Source: Lutjanus erythropterus (taxonomy: Eukaryota > Chordata > Actinopteri > Lutjaniformes > Lutjanidae). Taken from it: a stretch of 64,000 nt of DNA. The notes below the pieces were generated by a model that ran no database searches, had not been told where the DNA came from, and saw only the letters and a list, made by a program, of their open reading frames with translations. Made by a program: the position numbers and the translations under genes. The stretch's first letter is position 1. Each line of letters opens with the position of its first letter. The DNA lies in NCBI GenBank assembly GCA_020091685.1, contig CM034599.1:7286836-7350835 (forward strand), written 5' to 3'. Positions 35,000 to 46,960 of the stretch are shown here, in pieces.

Positions 35000-36112
35000 A
35001 ACAATGCATCACAAGCTGACAGATCTGGTAAATTTCTATTGATTAAGTCCTTGAACCATGTAATTTCATCAACTGCAGAATCACAGCAACAGGGACAAAC
35101 CGACTTATTAAATTAGTGTTTTTAGACACTGCCAAAAAGACACACTTCAAAACACCAACTGGCAGAGAAACACCCAACATTGTCAACAGATTTGAATTGT
35201 TCATTTGGGACTGAGAGCACGCTGGCACACACGGAGCACTGCTTTAATTTCTAAACACCTGCTCACTCTCTACTTAGTCCACAAAATACAACCAGCACAG
35301 AGCTTTTCCCCCCTCTCCAACAAACAATCCTAGTCTGCCATTTCACTGAGAGTGGTACCACAGCCAACCCGTCTCCCCCGAGTGTACCCATGCATGTGTG
35401 TGTGCGTCAGAAGAGCCACCATCACAGCAGCCTGCACCTGCTCTGCCTCGGGCCCTACTCTGTTAGCTGGGAGCAGCAGCACGATGCATAGACGGAGGAA
35501 CGAGGGGACAGAGTGATAGAATGCTGGGAGAAATGTTGGCGTAAATGTCAACAGCTCAGCTCGAACCAACTACAGAGCATTTGAGGACCTAATATGAATT
35601 CATATGAATTTCAAGCTGATAGCAGTTGAGCTTGTGTGCACCGCAACGCTATAAATAATACAATGTCCCAGTTGTCTGAGAGAAAATAAAACCCAGTGCT
35701 TCCAGGTAAGAAGTTTGTGTGCAAGTTCAGCTCAGCAGCCTTACACGAAACTGGTAAAGACAGGCAGCTTAGCCTGTCTGAGGGTTTCTACTGGCGGTCA
35801 GGGCCTGATGGACACATGCAGTGGTGTTCACTGACAGACTCAGGCATGGATAATTTCACATGTCCAAATGCCAGCCAGCATGGCTGTGTTACAATAATGT
35901 CCCCAGGGCACTGTTGTAAAACTGCGCACTGCCCAGCAGCAACAAACGAGAAGCATTCAGTGTCTGTAAAGTATAATATACCCATTCATTATAACACGAG
36001 CCTCAGCAGTTTGAGTCAGCACCTAAGCTGTACAGCACCTTAGCTTCATCCACACCTAATGGGGCAGCTGCACTGTACTGTTCTCCTGCAGCACTATGCA
36101 CGGAAAATACTA
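35000..36112. other. unique non-coding stretch, no gene seen
   Basis: The 115-codon frame at 35696-36043 has no splice context and no recognisable domain. No repeat is recognised. Confidence 0.45.
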
Positions 36113-36462
36113 CACTCTTAAAAACATAGCTGCTAACTAAAACCATGAAGATTAATTCAGTTTGTCCCCGTAGGAGAACTATTTTTGGTTCCTAGTAGAA
36201 CCTTTTTTAAAAAGGCTCCACTTGGAATTCTCTCAGAAAGATCAAGAACCCAACATGAAAGGTTAGTGCTAGAACCATCTGTGAAAGGTTCCAACAGTGC
36301 CCCGTGAGAGGTTCTAGAGAGCCATGCTATGGTGTAACCATCTTGGAGGGTGCTAACAAGAACCTACGCACAGTCAGTTCTACCGAGAATGTTCTTATTT
36401 TCCAAGGGTATATTCCTGGTCTCTCTGAGGGTTCTACCCAGAGCCTTTCCACCTTCTAAGTG
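36113..36462 (-). mobile_element. CACTCTTA-family MITE, copy 4 (inverted, short)
   Basis: It starts CACTCTTAAAAACATAGCTGC, the family right end read in reverse. It contains AGAACC/GGTTCT blocks (TAGAACCATCTGTGAAAGG) and stops at TTCTAAGTG. It is shorter than other copies, with parts of the tandem core lost. There is no target duplication. Confidence 0.65.
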
Positions 36463-36519
36463 TACACTAATTTCACCTCACTTCAGTATCAACCCTTTCT
36501 TTGATTCACCTTTCTTTTA

Positions 36520-37029
36520 TGCTCTTAAAAATAAAGGTGCTCACTAGAACTGTAAAGGGTTCTTCCTTTTTTTCCCCATAGGAGAACCCTTTTTGGTTCC
36601 TGGTAGAACCTTTTATATCGGTTCTATTCAGAATATATATCAGAGTTTCACCAGAACTCAACGAAAAGGATTATACCTAGAACCATCTGTGAAATGTATA
36701 TTCACCCAGAACCCCTAAGAGAGGGTAGCGTTAGGGTGGTGCAATTGTTCCACTCAGAACCCTCTCTGGGGGGTTAATTCACCTTCTAAGGGTGCTAACA
36801 AGAACTTACCCAGGGGGTTCTGCAGAGAACCTTTTTAAATCCCAAGGGTTTCATCTAGAACCCACACAGATGCTTCTACCAAGAACCCTTTTACATTATG
36901 ATACCCTGTACGAAAGAGTTCTTCAAGGATTTTATCAATCCTCATTGCAAAGAACCCTTGCAAATGGCTCTGTGTAGAACCTCAGCCCTTCAGGGAGAAC
37001 CCTTTTAGGAGCCCATGTTTCTTAGAGTG
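36520..37029 (-). mobile_element. CACTCTTA-family MITE, copy 5 (inverted)
   Basis: It runs from TGCTCTTAAAAATAAAGGTGC to TTTCTTAGAGTG, with the internal landmarks TACCTAGAACCATCTGTGAA and GTAGAACCTCAGCCCTTCA. It is oriented like copy 4, only 57 bp away. It carries no coding capacity. Confidence 0.75.
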
Positions 37030-37801
37030 TATAACAGCAGTCGCAGCCTTCTCTTCAACTGAAAAAGACAACATTGTTCTTAGAAAGACGGAGAGGAGCG
37101 GGCTAACACATACTCCCAAATGTAAATTGGGAGGGTAATTTCACACCTGAAGCGTTACACCAACTGTTGTGTGCCAAGTTGCGGTCTTTTGTTCCAATGA
37201 GTGATTATGTATCTTTTTTTTTTACAGCCCTCATTGGAGCAGCTGGAATGAGTGCATATAGCGGTTTTTATAGCAGAAGACAGAGTAGCATTCACAGCAC
37301 TAAACATGTTCTGTTCAGCATGATTTCATCATGCAGAACACCCAGACAGGTGGCGAAGGCAGCAAACACATTTTACATGGCTATAAAGGCAGGCATTACT
37401 TAAAATAATGTAACGTCACACCGTAGACATTGTGTAGTGTCTGGCTGGGCCCTGTAGAAGTGTTCAGCCTTGTACAATGTATATTTAAACAGCTAAGAAG
37501 CCGCTGATGCTTGAGATTTCACAGTGGTAACTAGAGCACTCTCCAGACTGCTGAACAATACATGCTCTAATGTGGCCTCTGACCCCAGTCGCAGGAATAT
37601 AGATCAAGAGCGAGGACTGGAGAAGGGGGCTAACAGGCTGCAAGAGAGAAGGAGAAAGTACAGTGTTTCAGTATTTCTGATGGATGATAATGTTGCACAG
37701 TTTCCATAAATCATATCCTATCTGACACAAGGATATCGCTCACTTGTCAAGACAACAATTTTCTAAGAGACTTCTAGACAAAAGCAAAAAAGAACATCTT
37801 A
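37030..37801. other. unique non-coding stretch, no gene seen
   Basis: No coding-like frame or recognised repeat. Confidence 0.45.
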
Positions 37802-38060
37802 AAATGCACAAATACACACAGTATGTGCGATAAACAAGTTGACACATTTGCTTATGGACACAAACATATCTTTTTCTATACAGCTCCTTTTAAAGGAGGT
37901 GGCAATGCAATTTACTGGAGCTAGGAGGGTGGGGCGCATTAAGGTTCAAGCCACATCTGCATATGTAGGCTACAGAAAGCAACAAACAAAAATACTTATT
38001 TTTTTCACGCAGACAACAGCGAGAACATGCACAACAGGTAATACTGTCGGGGTGAACACG
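37802..38060. repeat. duplicated block, unit A1
   Basis: Homologous in direct orientation to 38440-38730. Both contain GATAAACAAGTTG, ATATCTTTTTCTA, GTGGCAATGCAATTTACTGG, a GGTGGGG motif, GTAGGCTACAGA and GAGAACATGCACAACAGG. The offset is about 640 bp, with a B-type repeat block between. Confidence 0.8.
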
Positions 38061-38071
38061 GAGGGGCAGAG

Positions 38072-38341
38072 GACAGACACCACTGATGCAAGAACAGCAA
38101 GAGATTACATGTCAAACTGTTTTTCCACACTGTTACTTCAACTAAGGTACCCAAAGTTTCATTCCTCTGGGCTCAACTATAAATCTGCAAGTATAACAGG
38201 GCCTCTTCCAACAGTCTATATATTTTCTGGATTGAGGAGTAACCGATTACATGTAACCTGTATTCCATTGCAGTCACAGAAAATGCTGTCATCATCCTTC
38301 GACTAGCCATCCAGTTAATGTAAAGAAACATTTACAGGTAA
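38072..38341. repeat. interspersed repeat block B between A1 and A2
   Basis: A diverged copy of 33721-34035, in the same orientation, as described for that entry. Together A1-B-A2 form a local segmental arrangement. B may be a normal part of the repeat and A2 a second, partial copy. Confidence 0.7.
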
Positions 38342-38421
38342 ACTCAACCGTGAACATTAGCTACACGGACCAACAACTAAGACCAACCCACACCTAGACT
38401 TGAAGAAAAATGCAAAAAAAG

Positions 38422-38479
38422 CAACTTGTTTATCCTGCAAAATGCACAGATACACACAGTTTGCAGGATAAACAAGTTG
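38422..38479. repeat. perfect inverted repeat, 20-bp arms, 18-nt loop
   Basis: The left arm is 38422-38441 (CAACTTGTTTATCCTGCAAA) and the right arm, 38460-38479, is its exact reverse complement. The sister unit A1 at 37802 has the right-arm region (GATAAACAAGTTG) but not the left arm, so the left arm arose after duplication. A template switch during replication is the simplest explanation. Confidence 0.9.
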
Positions 38480-38730
38480 GCACATGCCTTCATGAACACA
38501 CAAATATATCTTTTTCTACACAGCTCCTTCAGAGTAAGGTGGCAATGCAATTTACTGGAGCAGGGTGGGTGGGGTACGCATTATAGTTCAGGTCACATCC
38601 ACAAACGTAGGCTACAGAGAGTGGCAGCAGGAAACAAACAAAACACTTTTATTTTTTTGACGCAGACAACCACGAGAACATGCACAACAGGAAATAATAT
38701 TGTTGGGGTGGATACAGAGGGGGCAGAGCG
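38440..38730. repeat. duplicated block, unit A2
   Basis: Second copy of the A unit (see 37802-38060). It overlaps the perfect hairpin at its left edge and ends in a G-rich patch, GAGGGGGGAGGAGG, near 38742-38755. Confidence 0.8.
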
Positions 38731-38755
38731 GAAACATAGTGAGGGGGGAGGAGGC

Positions 38756-41700
38756 AAAGACAGAATTATACTATGGCTCTATTAGACTGCAACAGATCCC
38801 GTAGTTAAATATATAAAGTCTATGAGGCATGAGATCATTTGAGATGGTGAAGCATGGGGGGTGGACCACGGAGGTTTGTTCTGTAGTCCTCATTACCGAA
38901 TCTACCTCAGTGTGCCTGTCAGTCACCACCTGTCTGTCTGGCTTGTTAAGGGTGCCTGAATCATGAATCTCCCTTAGGAGACAAGCCCTCAGAGTGTATG
39001 GAAGCGCTCCTAGCCCACATATCTTAGCAACTATAAACATATGCCTGACATAAGTATCCCAGTATAAGCCTCATATAAATAAATCCAAACTTACAAGAGG
39101 GAACAGCAGCCCTGAGAGACAGAGATGGAGCAGGCTCAGTGGGTTGTGCTCGGCACCATTTCTCCTTCCTTCCTGCGGGATTTTACAGCCAGCAGTAAAA
39201 ACCTTTCTTAGCTACCCCTCGCCACATTCAGCATGGCAGGAAAAGTAAGGAGAGGCTGGGCCAGATAGGCCAGAGCGACGGTGAGGGGAACTAAAACAAT
39301 CTGCTCTGGGCTTTGTTGTTTCTGTGACCCCTGGAGAAGCACTCTGCTGAGGCCGTTTGTGTGTGTCTCTGCTACACTGTTTGACTGCAAAAACACTGCA
39401 CAGCACCTACTCCTTTAAGACTGAAAGGGAGAGAAACACTGAAACTAATCTTGTTTGCTTCTCTCTTGCAGTGTGTCATTTATCCAAGTGGGCAGTGGTC
39501 ATGAACATTCAGGGGTTAATTGACTCTGTTTTGTTTTTCACGGTCAATAATCATCAATAATCTGCTCAAGAAACAGATACTGACCACTCAGGTGCCAGAC
39601 CAGGCCGTCAATCCAAGGAATGGAATGTCTAGTCGTGGCTACATGAAGGCTACAGCTAAGCCATGGACACACTCCTGGAAAATTGAGCCTTCAAAGAAGG
39701 GCTTATGAATCCCATCTCTGACAAAAGAAGAGATGGAATTAGTGGGATTTAGGGGCGTCAGCATGAGGCAGGGTGGTATTAGTGATGCTCTTCACACGTC
39801 TCCATCCAGGCTGGATGGCAGGCCCTCTTTAGAAACACACTAGCAGCGAATGTCTGTCACAACATACAGCACTGCGTTGGATGGAGACAGCTGCAGGGCC
39901 TGAAGACTGAGCTGATACTGCGCCCGGCCCACTGGAACCAGTCCAGTGTGGAGTTATAAAGGAATGTAGGAACTGCAGTTTTGGCAGCTGTACTCTGATA
40001 AATGTTGTGAAACAGAGAAAAGTATGCATGTTTTTCAGGCCATATGTTGAAGGGATGTGTCCCTGGTGCCATTGACAGCCCTTATTCAAAACATGTTTTA
40101 GCCAGCTTATGTTTGAAACACTGGCTCTCTTCAGTACATGCAAGACTGAGTGCATAATACGGAAGCTTAACCAATGAAAAGAATGAAAAGAATAGAGCTT
40201 AAGTCCTGCAGAGGACTGTTCCACCTCATAGAACAAGGAAATGTGTTCCTATTGATGTGGTCCATCAAGTCAGGTCCGCTTTATTCCCGGCGGAGGCACC
40301 CAGAGGCAGGCACCTCCTGAGCCCTGAGAGCAGCTGACCACACCCCTGGAACAATGACCCCAATAAACTCAAACATAGCTCCATTTGCTCAAACAGAGGC
40401 ACTGGGGGGTAAAGGAGAGCTGCAGCAAATCAGAAATGAGTGCTCTGAGGCTCGGAGGAAAACATTACAAATGGACTGGTCTACACATAAATCAATCTTT
40501 GCATTTACCACTTGCTATCCAAAAATCCATCTGCACGCTCACAGTGGAATGTGCAGCAGGTCCCAGGAATGAGGATTAATGAGAGCAGGATGGCCCAGTC
40601 ACTATTGTCTCTATTGTTTCTCCTGTTGTATTGTGACAGCGGACTCCCATGGGTGCCTTACGGGGCATATGCCTGCAGCTAGTGCGTACTGCAGACCACT
40701 GCGTCACAATATGAGCAAGGGAGGCCTTGCATTCCAGGAAGCTCTTCTTTCTGTCCTCCATCTCTGTCCAGTTCTCCCAATGGGAGGTGGTGGACTGGGA
40801 TTAACAGAGCGAGTACAGCACATAAATTTCAGCTGTATTGCTGAGTCGCTGTTCCCCACGCAACCCCCGCCCCCCTCCTTACCTGACCCAATCCCCCCCA
40901 CCACCCCTATCTATCCCAGGAGGATGGGCCAGGAGGCTGGCCACGCAGCCGCATCCCGTTCCACTCGGCATGCTGGGCCGTAAATACTGCGCAGCATCAG
41001 GAACAGCAGGTGCTATCACTCCCTATCATTAATTATCCCTGCTGCATCACTCTAGGGCCTCTCACTCCTAAAATCTCTATCTCCCGCACCATCTTATTCT
41101 CTAGCCTCCAACCCTTTCCCATTTTCTCTCACTTTCTTGAATTTCAACTGTCTCAAATTCTATCAGTGTCTACGGCTCTACAGCAATTCCATTTCTACTC
41201 CGCAATATCCACCCATCTATCTCCTTATTTCCTACGATCCTACAATCTAGCCTCCATTCATTTGTTCCCTGATGTATCTCAATCTTTGTCCAGCACTCTC
41301 AGCTTCTCCCAAGTGATTCCTTCCCCCGCTGACAGCCTCGCCCGCTTTCTTCTCTCCTCAGATGTGTGTCTTCTAGCGCTTCCCTTCACATTCTGACGGG
41401 TTTTCCCTTGCTGTAAATGTATTCCAAAACTGCTGTGCTGCTGCCAGCCAGGAGACGTCACATGGACTGATGGAGCGCTGGGGGGAGAGATAGCCCTTTC
41501 CCCCCGCCGGAGAGCTCATAAATAATACCGAATCAAAGAGGAAAAGCAGCATGAGAAACTCCCCGAGGTGAAAAGCCAATGAACATGGTCAGAGATGTAA
41601 GAGTGCGCCTGCTGATGGTAAAAGTCCGAGCTCCCAGTGTGTCTGGCCACAGAAACATGAGCAGGGCATCCTGTCCCGCTCAGGTGAGAAGGCTTTGTGT

Positions 41701-44308
41701 CAACTGTGTGGAACCCACAGAAACATCTGGCACAACCACAAAAACAAACAGTCGCTTCCTTCTGACTTGGTCACACTGCCACGAGGCATAATTTGAACTC
41801 GAAATGCAGAGCCTGGCTTCGTAATATGAGACCACCCAACATATTCAGATTGTGAGCAATTCTGCTCAAGATAACATGGGGTGATGATGACTTAAAAACA
41901 CATCTGGCAGAAAAAAGAGAACCACGGAATGTTCTTCAGCTGCTGCAAAATAAATTCATGGACAGGGAGAAACCACAGCCTGACACAGACAGGTATAAGT
42001 CACACAGAAACTTGCCAAGCCACTAAAGTCCATAATTCACGTCCAAACCACTTTGGACTTGTGCGCACACACACATACACGCATACACAAATATACAAAG
42101 ACATGGAAAACAGTGTTTCTGTTACCCAGAGTCTTAAAACCAACAATCCTACAGGTTCTTTATTCTTTGAATGCAACCTGATGACTTCTGTGCACTTGAA
42201 GAAGCTACGTGTAAGAATTTTACTTTAAAACATTAACTAAAATATTCCACAGAATATGAAGAAACAGCAGTTTTGATGTTATGTCAAATATGTCTGTGTA
42301 TTGTGTTGCAGAGGTATCTACTGAAGTTAGCATGCTAACCACCTAGTCTCAGCCTGTCCTGTCTTGTAATACCACTATGTGGCAATAGTGACAGACTGGG
42401 GCAGGAGTCCTCCATCCAACATGAGAGGATGAAGATGTAGTGCTGCTCTGAGGGCAATAAACCACATCTGGGGGCAAAGAAAGAAGTGATAAGCATAACA
42501 AGAGGTAACACTGGTGTAGCTTTCCACCACTGGAAACAGATCTTGGAAAGTAAAGGATGAACTTTCATGCTACACTTGCGATGTTTCTCTTAAACAGCTG
42601 TTAATGCTAAAGTTCTATATATAAAGGTAGCTAATCATCTAATGCTACTGACAGTGTTTATATGTTTGTTAAGTTAGCGTTTGTCAAAAGAAAGAAAGAC
42701 CTATGGTAGGGACTGTGCATTTCCTTTTGTCTTATGGACACCACAGGAATGCTCGAGTACAGAACAACATTACCAATGTGAAATAATGTGAGTCCATATT
42801 TTTAAGGCTCACTTTCCTCGAATACAGCACAACCACGGAGGACTGCAGCGGCCACTGCTGTCCACCCACCCTTGCCCATATATGATATCAGGCGCAGCAA
42901 GAGCCATGCTGCATTCCTGGACCTCACAAACACAAAAATAAGTATCTCTTTACTTTAAAAGGAAAGGGGCTACCTGTGGATTGTTGCACTTGGCTTTTAA
43001 GCCCAACAAAAAAGCTACATCTACAGAAAACATTGATTATCACTGGACAGACAGTCTTATCTAACCATTATCAGAACCCCAGGTCTATGGCAGCCTTTAC
43101 TCACATGTCTGTCCTTCCACATTTTAACACTGTGTAACAGACACTCTCTCTCTCTCTCTGAATCTGCTCAGGCGGTCAGAGCAACTCCAAAAATTGCAGG
43201 AAAAGAAAGTTAATCACACAAATCCCCTGTGCAAAAAAAGATTTCACTCTTCCAGAACAGATAAGCTATCTGCCAGCAGCATTAAGGGAATTGCTCTCTC
43301 TTCTCCTCAGCATCACAGATTTGGAATTTTGACTCATTAGTGTAATCCATTATGAAGAGGTGGACAGGACACTCAGCCTGAATCAATTTGATTCTCCCAC
43401 ACTTTCTATTGACTCCCATCGAGCCAGAAGTGGAGTAAAGCAAGAGACTGAAAAGCAGATAAACAGGAAATCGGAGCAGGGAAATTCAAGGATCTTGTGT
43501 GACATTCCTGTGTGCACATTCTAAAGAGAAACTGCATTATAAAGAAATTGCTTTCTTTATAATGTGGAGCACAATAGCTTTTTATTCCAGCGTCCTGCCT
43601 GCTACTGTATGTTCAATATCTGAGCACAGCGGAGGACGTCACTGGCAATGAACCAGAGTTCAAGGTGAAGAGACAATGTCAGAAGCACACAAACACATGC
43701 AAGTGTGCAGTAATACAACATAGTATACACTGCTTTGTGTTCTGAGCTTGTGTTCATGGTTGTGCATCCAGCCTCCAACATCACCAACAGGTTCATTAAT
43801 CAACATCACACAAAACAGGGTAACCATTTTCCGGCACCAAGATGAGGGCTCTGGTGTATAAACCTTAGTAAAATAAATCATGAAAGGAGAATCTGCATAT
43901 GAACGACAGGGTTACTTTTAGGATTTTTTCAGGTTGAGCACATATGACTGCAGTGTGGCTGGGAATCAATTCCTGCAGTGAGGAAAGGCTTTTAGTCCTC
44001 AAAGGGGGGTCTCGTGGATGATTCTGGCAGATACACTGCACAGCTGTAGAAATCATTAAAGCATGCTCACAGCTTTTATTTTCTCTGCTGATAATTCAAC
44101 ATTAAGAGGCTTGGTTTTGATCATTTACTTTCATCTCGTCTTTCAGGGTGAGATTATCCACATTAATGACACTTGGTGTGGAACAAACGACATCAGAAAT
44201 TAATTTTGGCAAAGAGATGGTAAGTTGCTGAGATCACACCCACTAGAGTGGGTTTCCACTACTATCAGTGCTAGTAGTAGTGGTTACAACACTTCTGGTA
44301 CTGGATAC
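38756..44308. other. long, mostly unique non-coding stretch
   Basis: No gene is supported. Frames near 39829-40236, 40579-40983 and 41010-41396 are artefacts of composition (C/T-rich at about 41070-41400). A donor-like CAG|GTGAGAA at about 41683 lacks a matching acceptor. A short CT run lies at 43142-43160. The GTTAGCATGCTAAC-like motif at about 42326 is common in fish repeats, but no element ends were found. Confidence 0.4.
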
Positions 44309-44837
44309 TGGGGCTGGGTGATATGGCTTATAAATCATATCTTGATATTTTTGGGCTATTCCGCGATATACGGTATATATCATGATATACACATTCTCTC
44401 TACTGTTAATTCTCAATTAGTGCAAACATATGATTTGGAAGATATGGACAAAATGAAGTAACACAATATTTTGGACCAAATACTTCAACATCAGCACTGT
44501 GACAATTTTGTAGGCGTGTGCGAGAGGTTTCGGGATAATTTCCCACACGAGCCCCCAGCTACGTCACAGCCTCCCTGAACAAACAAAGGCTCCACTGGAG
44601 ACACGTAGAATGGACGTGAACACAAATACAGTGAATTTTAAAAGTCACAAGCTTCATTTTAAGCAAATTAACCATACTGAAAATGGGACACGAAACAGTA
44701 ACTATTGGTGCCTTCAAAAAATATTAACACAACACATTTTTGATAAATAATAATCAGTAATGTGGATATAATGACTAAATGGGTAAGGGGAATGAACAGA
44801 ACAGCTAGACCAGTATGATAAGTTCAGAATATTATAT

Positions 44838-44878
<41 letters not shown>

Positions 44879-44973
44879 TACTGTAATGTAGCCTGTAGCC
44901 AAATCAAAATCTAAAACTCTATCTAGTCTCATATCATAATATCAATATCATATTGATGTACTGCCCAGCCCTA
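44309..44973. mobile_element. hAT-type MITE with an internal microsatellite
   Basis: The ends are inverted: TGGGGCTGGGTGATATGG and TACTGCCCAGCCCTA. Flanks CTGGATAC (44301-44308) and CTGGTAAC (44974-44981) match at 6 of 8, an aged target duplication. The sub-terminal regions are rich in GATAT/ATATC. There is no transposase. A fragment of a related family is at 54912. Confidence 0.8.
44842..44877. repeat. (ACT)12 microsatellite
   Basis: A pure ACT trinucleotide run inside the hAT-type MITE. Confidence 0.95.
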
Positions 44974-44981
44974 CTGGTAAC

Positions 44982-46078
44982 TGGTGCTCTTTATACTGGG
45001 TAGTTATTAAGACAAGAACATCATCATCACATCTCAGCTGAGAAGGCAGAAATATCTGGGCCACAAGGAAAAAAAAATCCAAATGTTTATGCTGAAACTG
45101 AAGAAAGTCTTTTGGGGAAAAGAAAGTCTGGCAATGATGCAAAACAGCTGATAAAAGAAAGAAAATAGTTGCTTATCATCCTTTCATTTTTCTCTCTTTG
45201 ACTCAGTGTAAAGCCCACTCCTGCAAAGGAAGGCTGCTTCTTGTCAGACAAGTGCCCCCTGCTGGTAAAAATCCCCACCATAGGCATTTCAGTGCTACCA
45301 ATTTTTTTATAGACCCCAGATGATTTTCAGATATTTTCCATGTTGTAATACTCCAAGGCTACGAAAATGGAGCAATAAGAGAGTGCACACTGAATACAAA
45401 TGAGTCTAAGAGAATGTGTCTAACTGTGGAAACAAGAAACCAAGACATGTTTTAGTCCTCTTAAAGAATCCTCTAAAAGATGTATTGGAGGATGAGGTGC
45501 CAGTTCACTCTTAAACTTTTAGGTGCAACGTTTGACTTTCAATATCCAATTCTCAAAAGGTTGCTTCCTATTCCGAGACACTGTTTATTCCCACAACTCC
45601 AGATATTCACTAAGGAGGCATTAATCACTGATGTCTTGATTAGTCCACATAAAGAATGTAGGCCAGTCTGATGCTGTTAAAAGCTGCTGATCACGCAAAA
45701 CACGGGCCAGGGTGCAAAATATTCACATAGAAACACATTATATATTGTTCGGTGTGCAATATTAATATGCATGTGTATTATAGGTCGTACACAGTGCACT
45801 GCACAACAGCTGATTGATGCCTCTCTCATACTCCTTAAGACAAATTAGGAGAAAACATGTATAAATAGCAAGAAAGGGGCAATAGAAACTTATTTATCCT
45901 TACAGGCTCTTATACTTCAGTACAGAGCTGCTCTGGTTATTACAGGTTCTGTGATTGTAGTAAACGCATAGGAAGAGCAGCAGTCTGTGACCGAGCCTCC
46001 TCTTTCCAACTTGTGATCTACCAGAGAAACGTTATTTATCGCCATAATTGGAAAAAAATACACATAAGAGAGACTCAC
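44982..46078. other. probable first-intron sequence, no element seen
   Basis: Unique sequence downstream (on the minus strand) of the candidate first exon. If that exon is real, this is the start of its intron 1. No second exon was recognised here or further left. Confidence 0.35.
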
Positions 46079-46097
46079 CTTCTTCCGGGGCTGCCAT
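46079..46097 (-). CDS. candidate first coding exon (5' part of an unknown gene)
   Basis: On the minus strand the sequence reads GAAATGGCAGCCCCGGAAG then AAG|GTGAGT, a consensus donor with the exon ending at 46079. The ATG at 46097 has a strong Kozak context (G at -3, G at +4) and reads MAAPEE with one base left over. Two in-frame ATGs further up (46105, 46102) give MMKWQPRKK in another phase, and without the next exon I cannot decide between them. The upstream leader carries small upstream ORFs, including one at 46131-46102 that ends overlapping the first ATG, and MHRFLEKICC further up. These would reduce translation if transcribed. The position beside a CpG-rich block supports a real gene start. 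The next exon is not recognised, and the product is unknown. Confidence 0.4.
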
Positions 46098-46960
46098 TTC
46101 ATCATATTTGTAAACCAAAATGGAACAGCATTAAGATATTATATGAGAATGGAATGTAGATTCAAAGAAATCCAGAGCGCAAGTCATGCTGCCTCTCGAC
46201 TTCCCTCAATTTTGCAGCAGATTTTCTCCAAGAAGCGATGCATGATGATGATGTGCGAGTCTCAGCTTTGCGGCAATTTCGGGGGGAGACAGCGCAGTCA
46301 ACACAAATCACACACCGGTTAAATCCACAGTTGAGCTCGGAGAATAAATCAGAGACACATGGTGTCGACTGACACTGTTTGAAGGGGAAAGGTTCCTGTG
46401 CGTAAATCCAAAGTATGAGTCCGTTATGTACCCACTCCCTCCTCACGCAGGATCGGCGCCCCCAGGACCAATCCGGGCTGTGCGTGAGGAAAAATTTATT
46501 CTTAAACTTTTTCGAAACGGAGTCGTCCCTGTAAGTAGGCTACAGCTTCGGTCCAGCGCTCTTCGATCCAGAGCGAACGATCGGACGACGAAATGTGTGC
46601 CAAAACGCGGAAATATTCATCACAGTGGTCAAATCCCGTTTTCCAGCTGCCGAAACACACTTTTGGAAGTAGTCATGGAGAAAAAGTCAAACACAGCCCG
46701 GCGGAGACAGCGCGACAAGCAGGGAGATTACTTTCACGGGGGAGGAGGAGGGGGGGTACAACCACCAAGAAAAAAAAATCCCTGGAATTTCTGTGAGGAG
46801 CTGGAAGGATATCCTGATTCCTGCACCAGCAACAAACTGGACTCCGGCTCTCAGATGACTTCCCTCCCTGCTCCTGCAGCCTTGCAGTTAGCAGACTTTG
46901 AGCAGCGGTGGAGCTGAGCAGGCAGGAGGCAGCAGGGTCATAGCGCCGCCGGTCACAGAT
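46098..46960 (-). promoter_or_regulatory. CpG-rich promoter and 5' leader candidate
   Basis: By hand count, 46441-46620 holds 18 CpG dinucleotides, far above the surrounding DNA. A CCAAT box (ACCAATCC on +, GGATTGGT on -) lies at about 46467-46475. No TATA box is obvious. The rest, 46098-46440, would be 5' leader of the minus-strand exon. On the + strand a donor-like CCT|GTAAGT at about 46531 raises the possibility of a divergent transcript. The 163-codon + frame at 46426-46917 is arginine/serine-rich and most likely a by-product of GC-rich sequence. Confidence 0.45.

Noticed and set aside
35696-36043. 115-codon + strand frame with many Cys and His
   Set aside because: The spacing of Cys/His does not fit a zinc-finger pattern and there is no splice context.
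46426-46917. 163-codon + strand frame in the CpG block
   Set aside because: GC-rich sequence depletes stop codons. The composition is Arg/Ser/Gly-rich without a domain, and the minus-strand exon model explains the region better.
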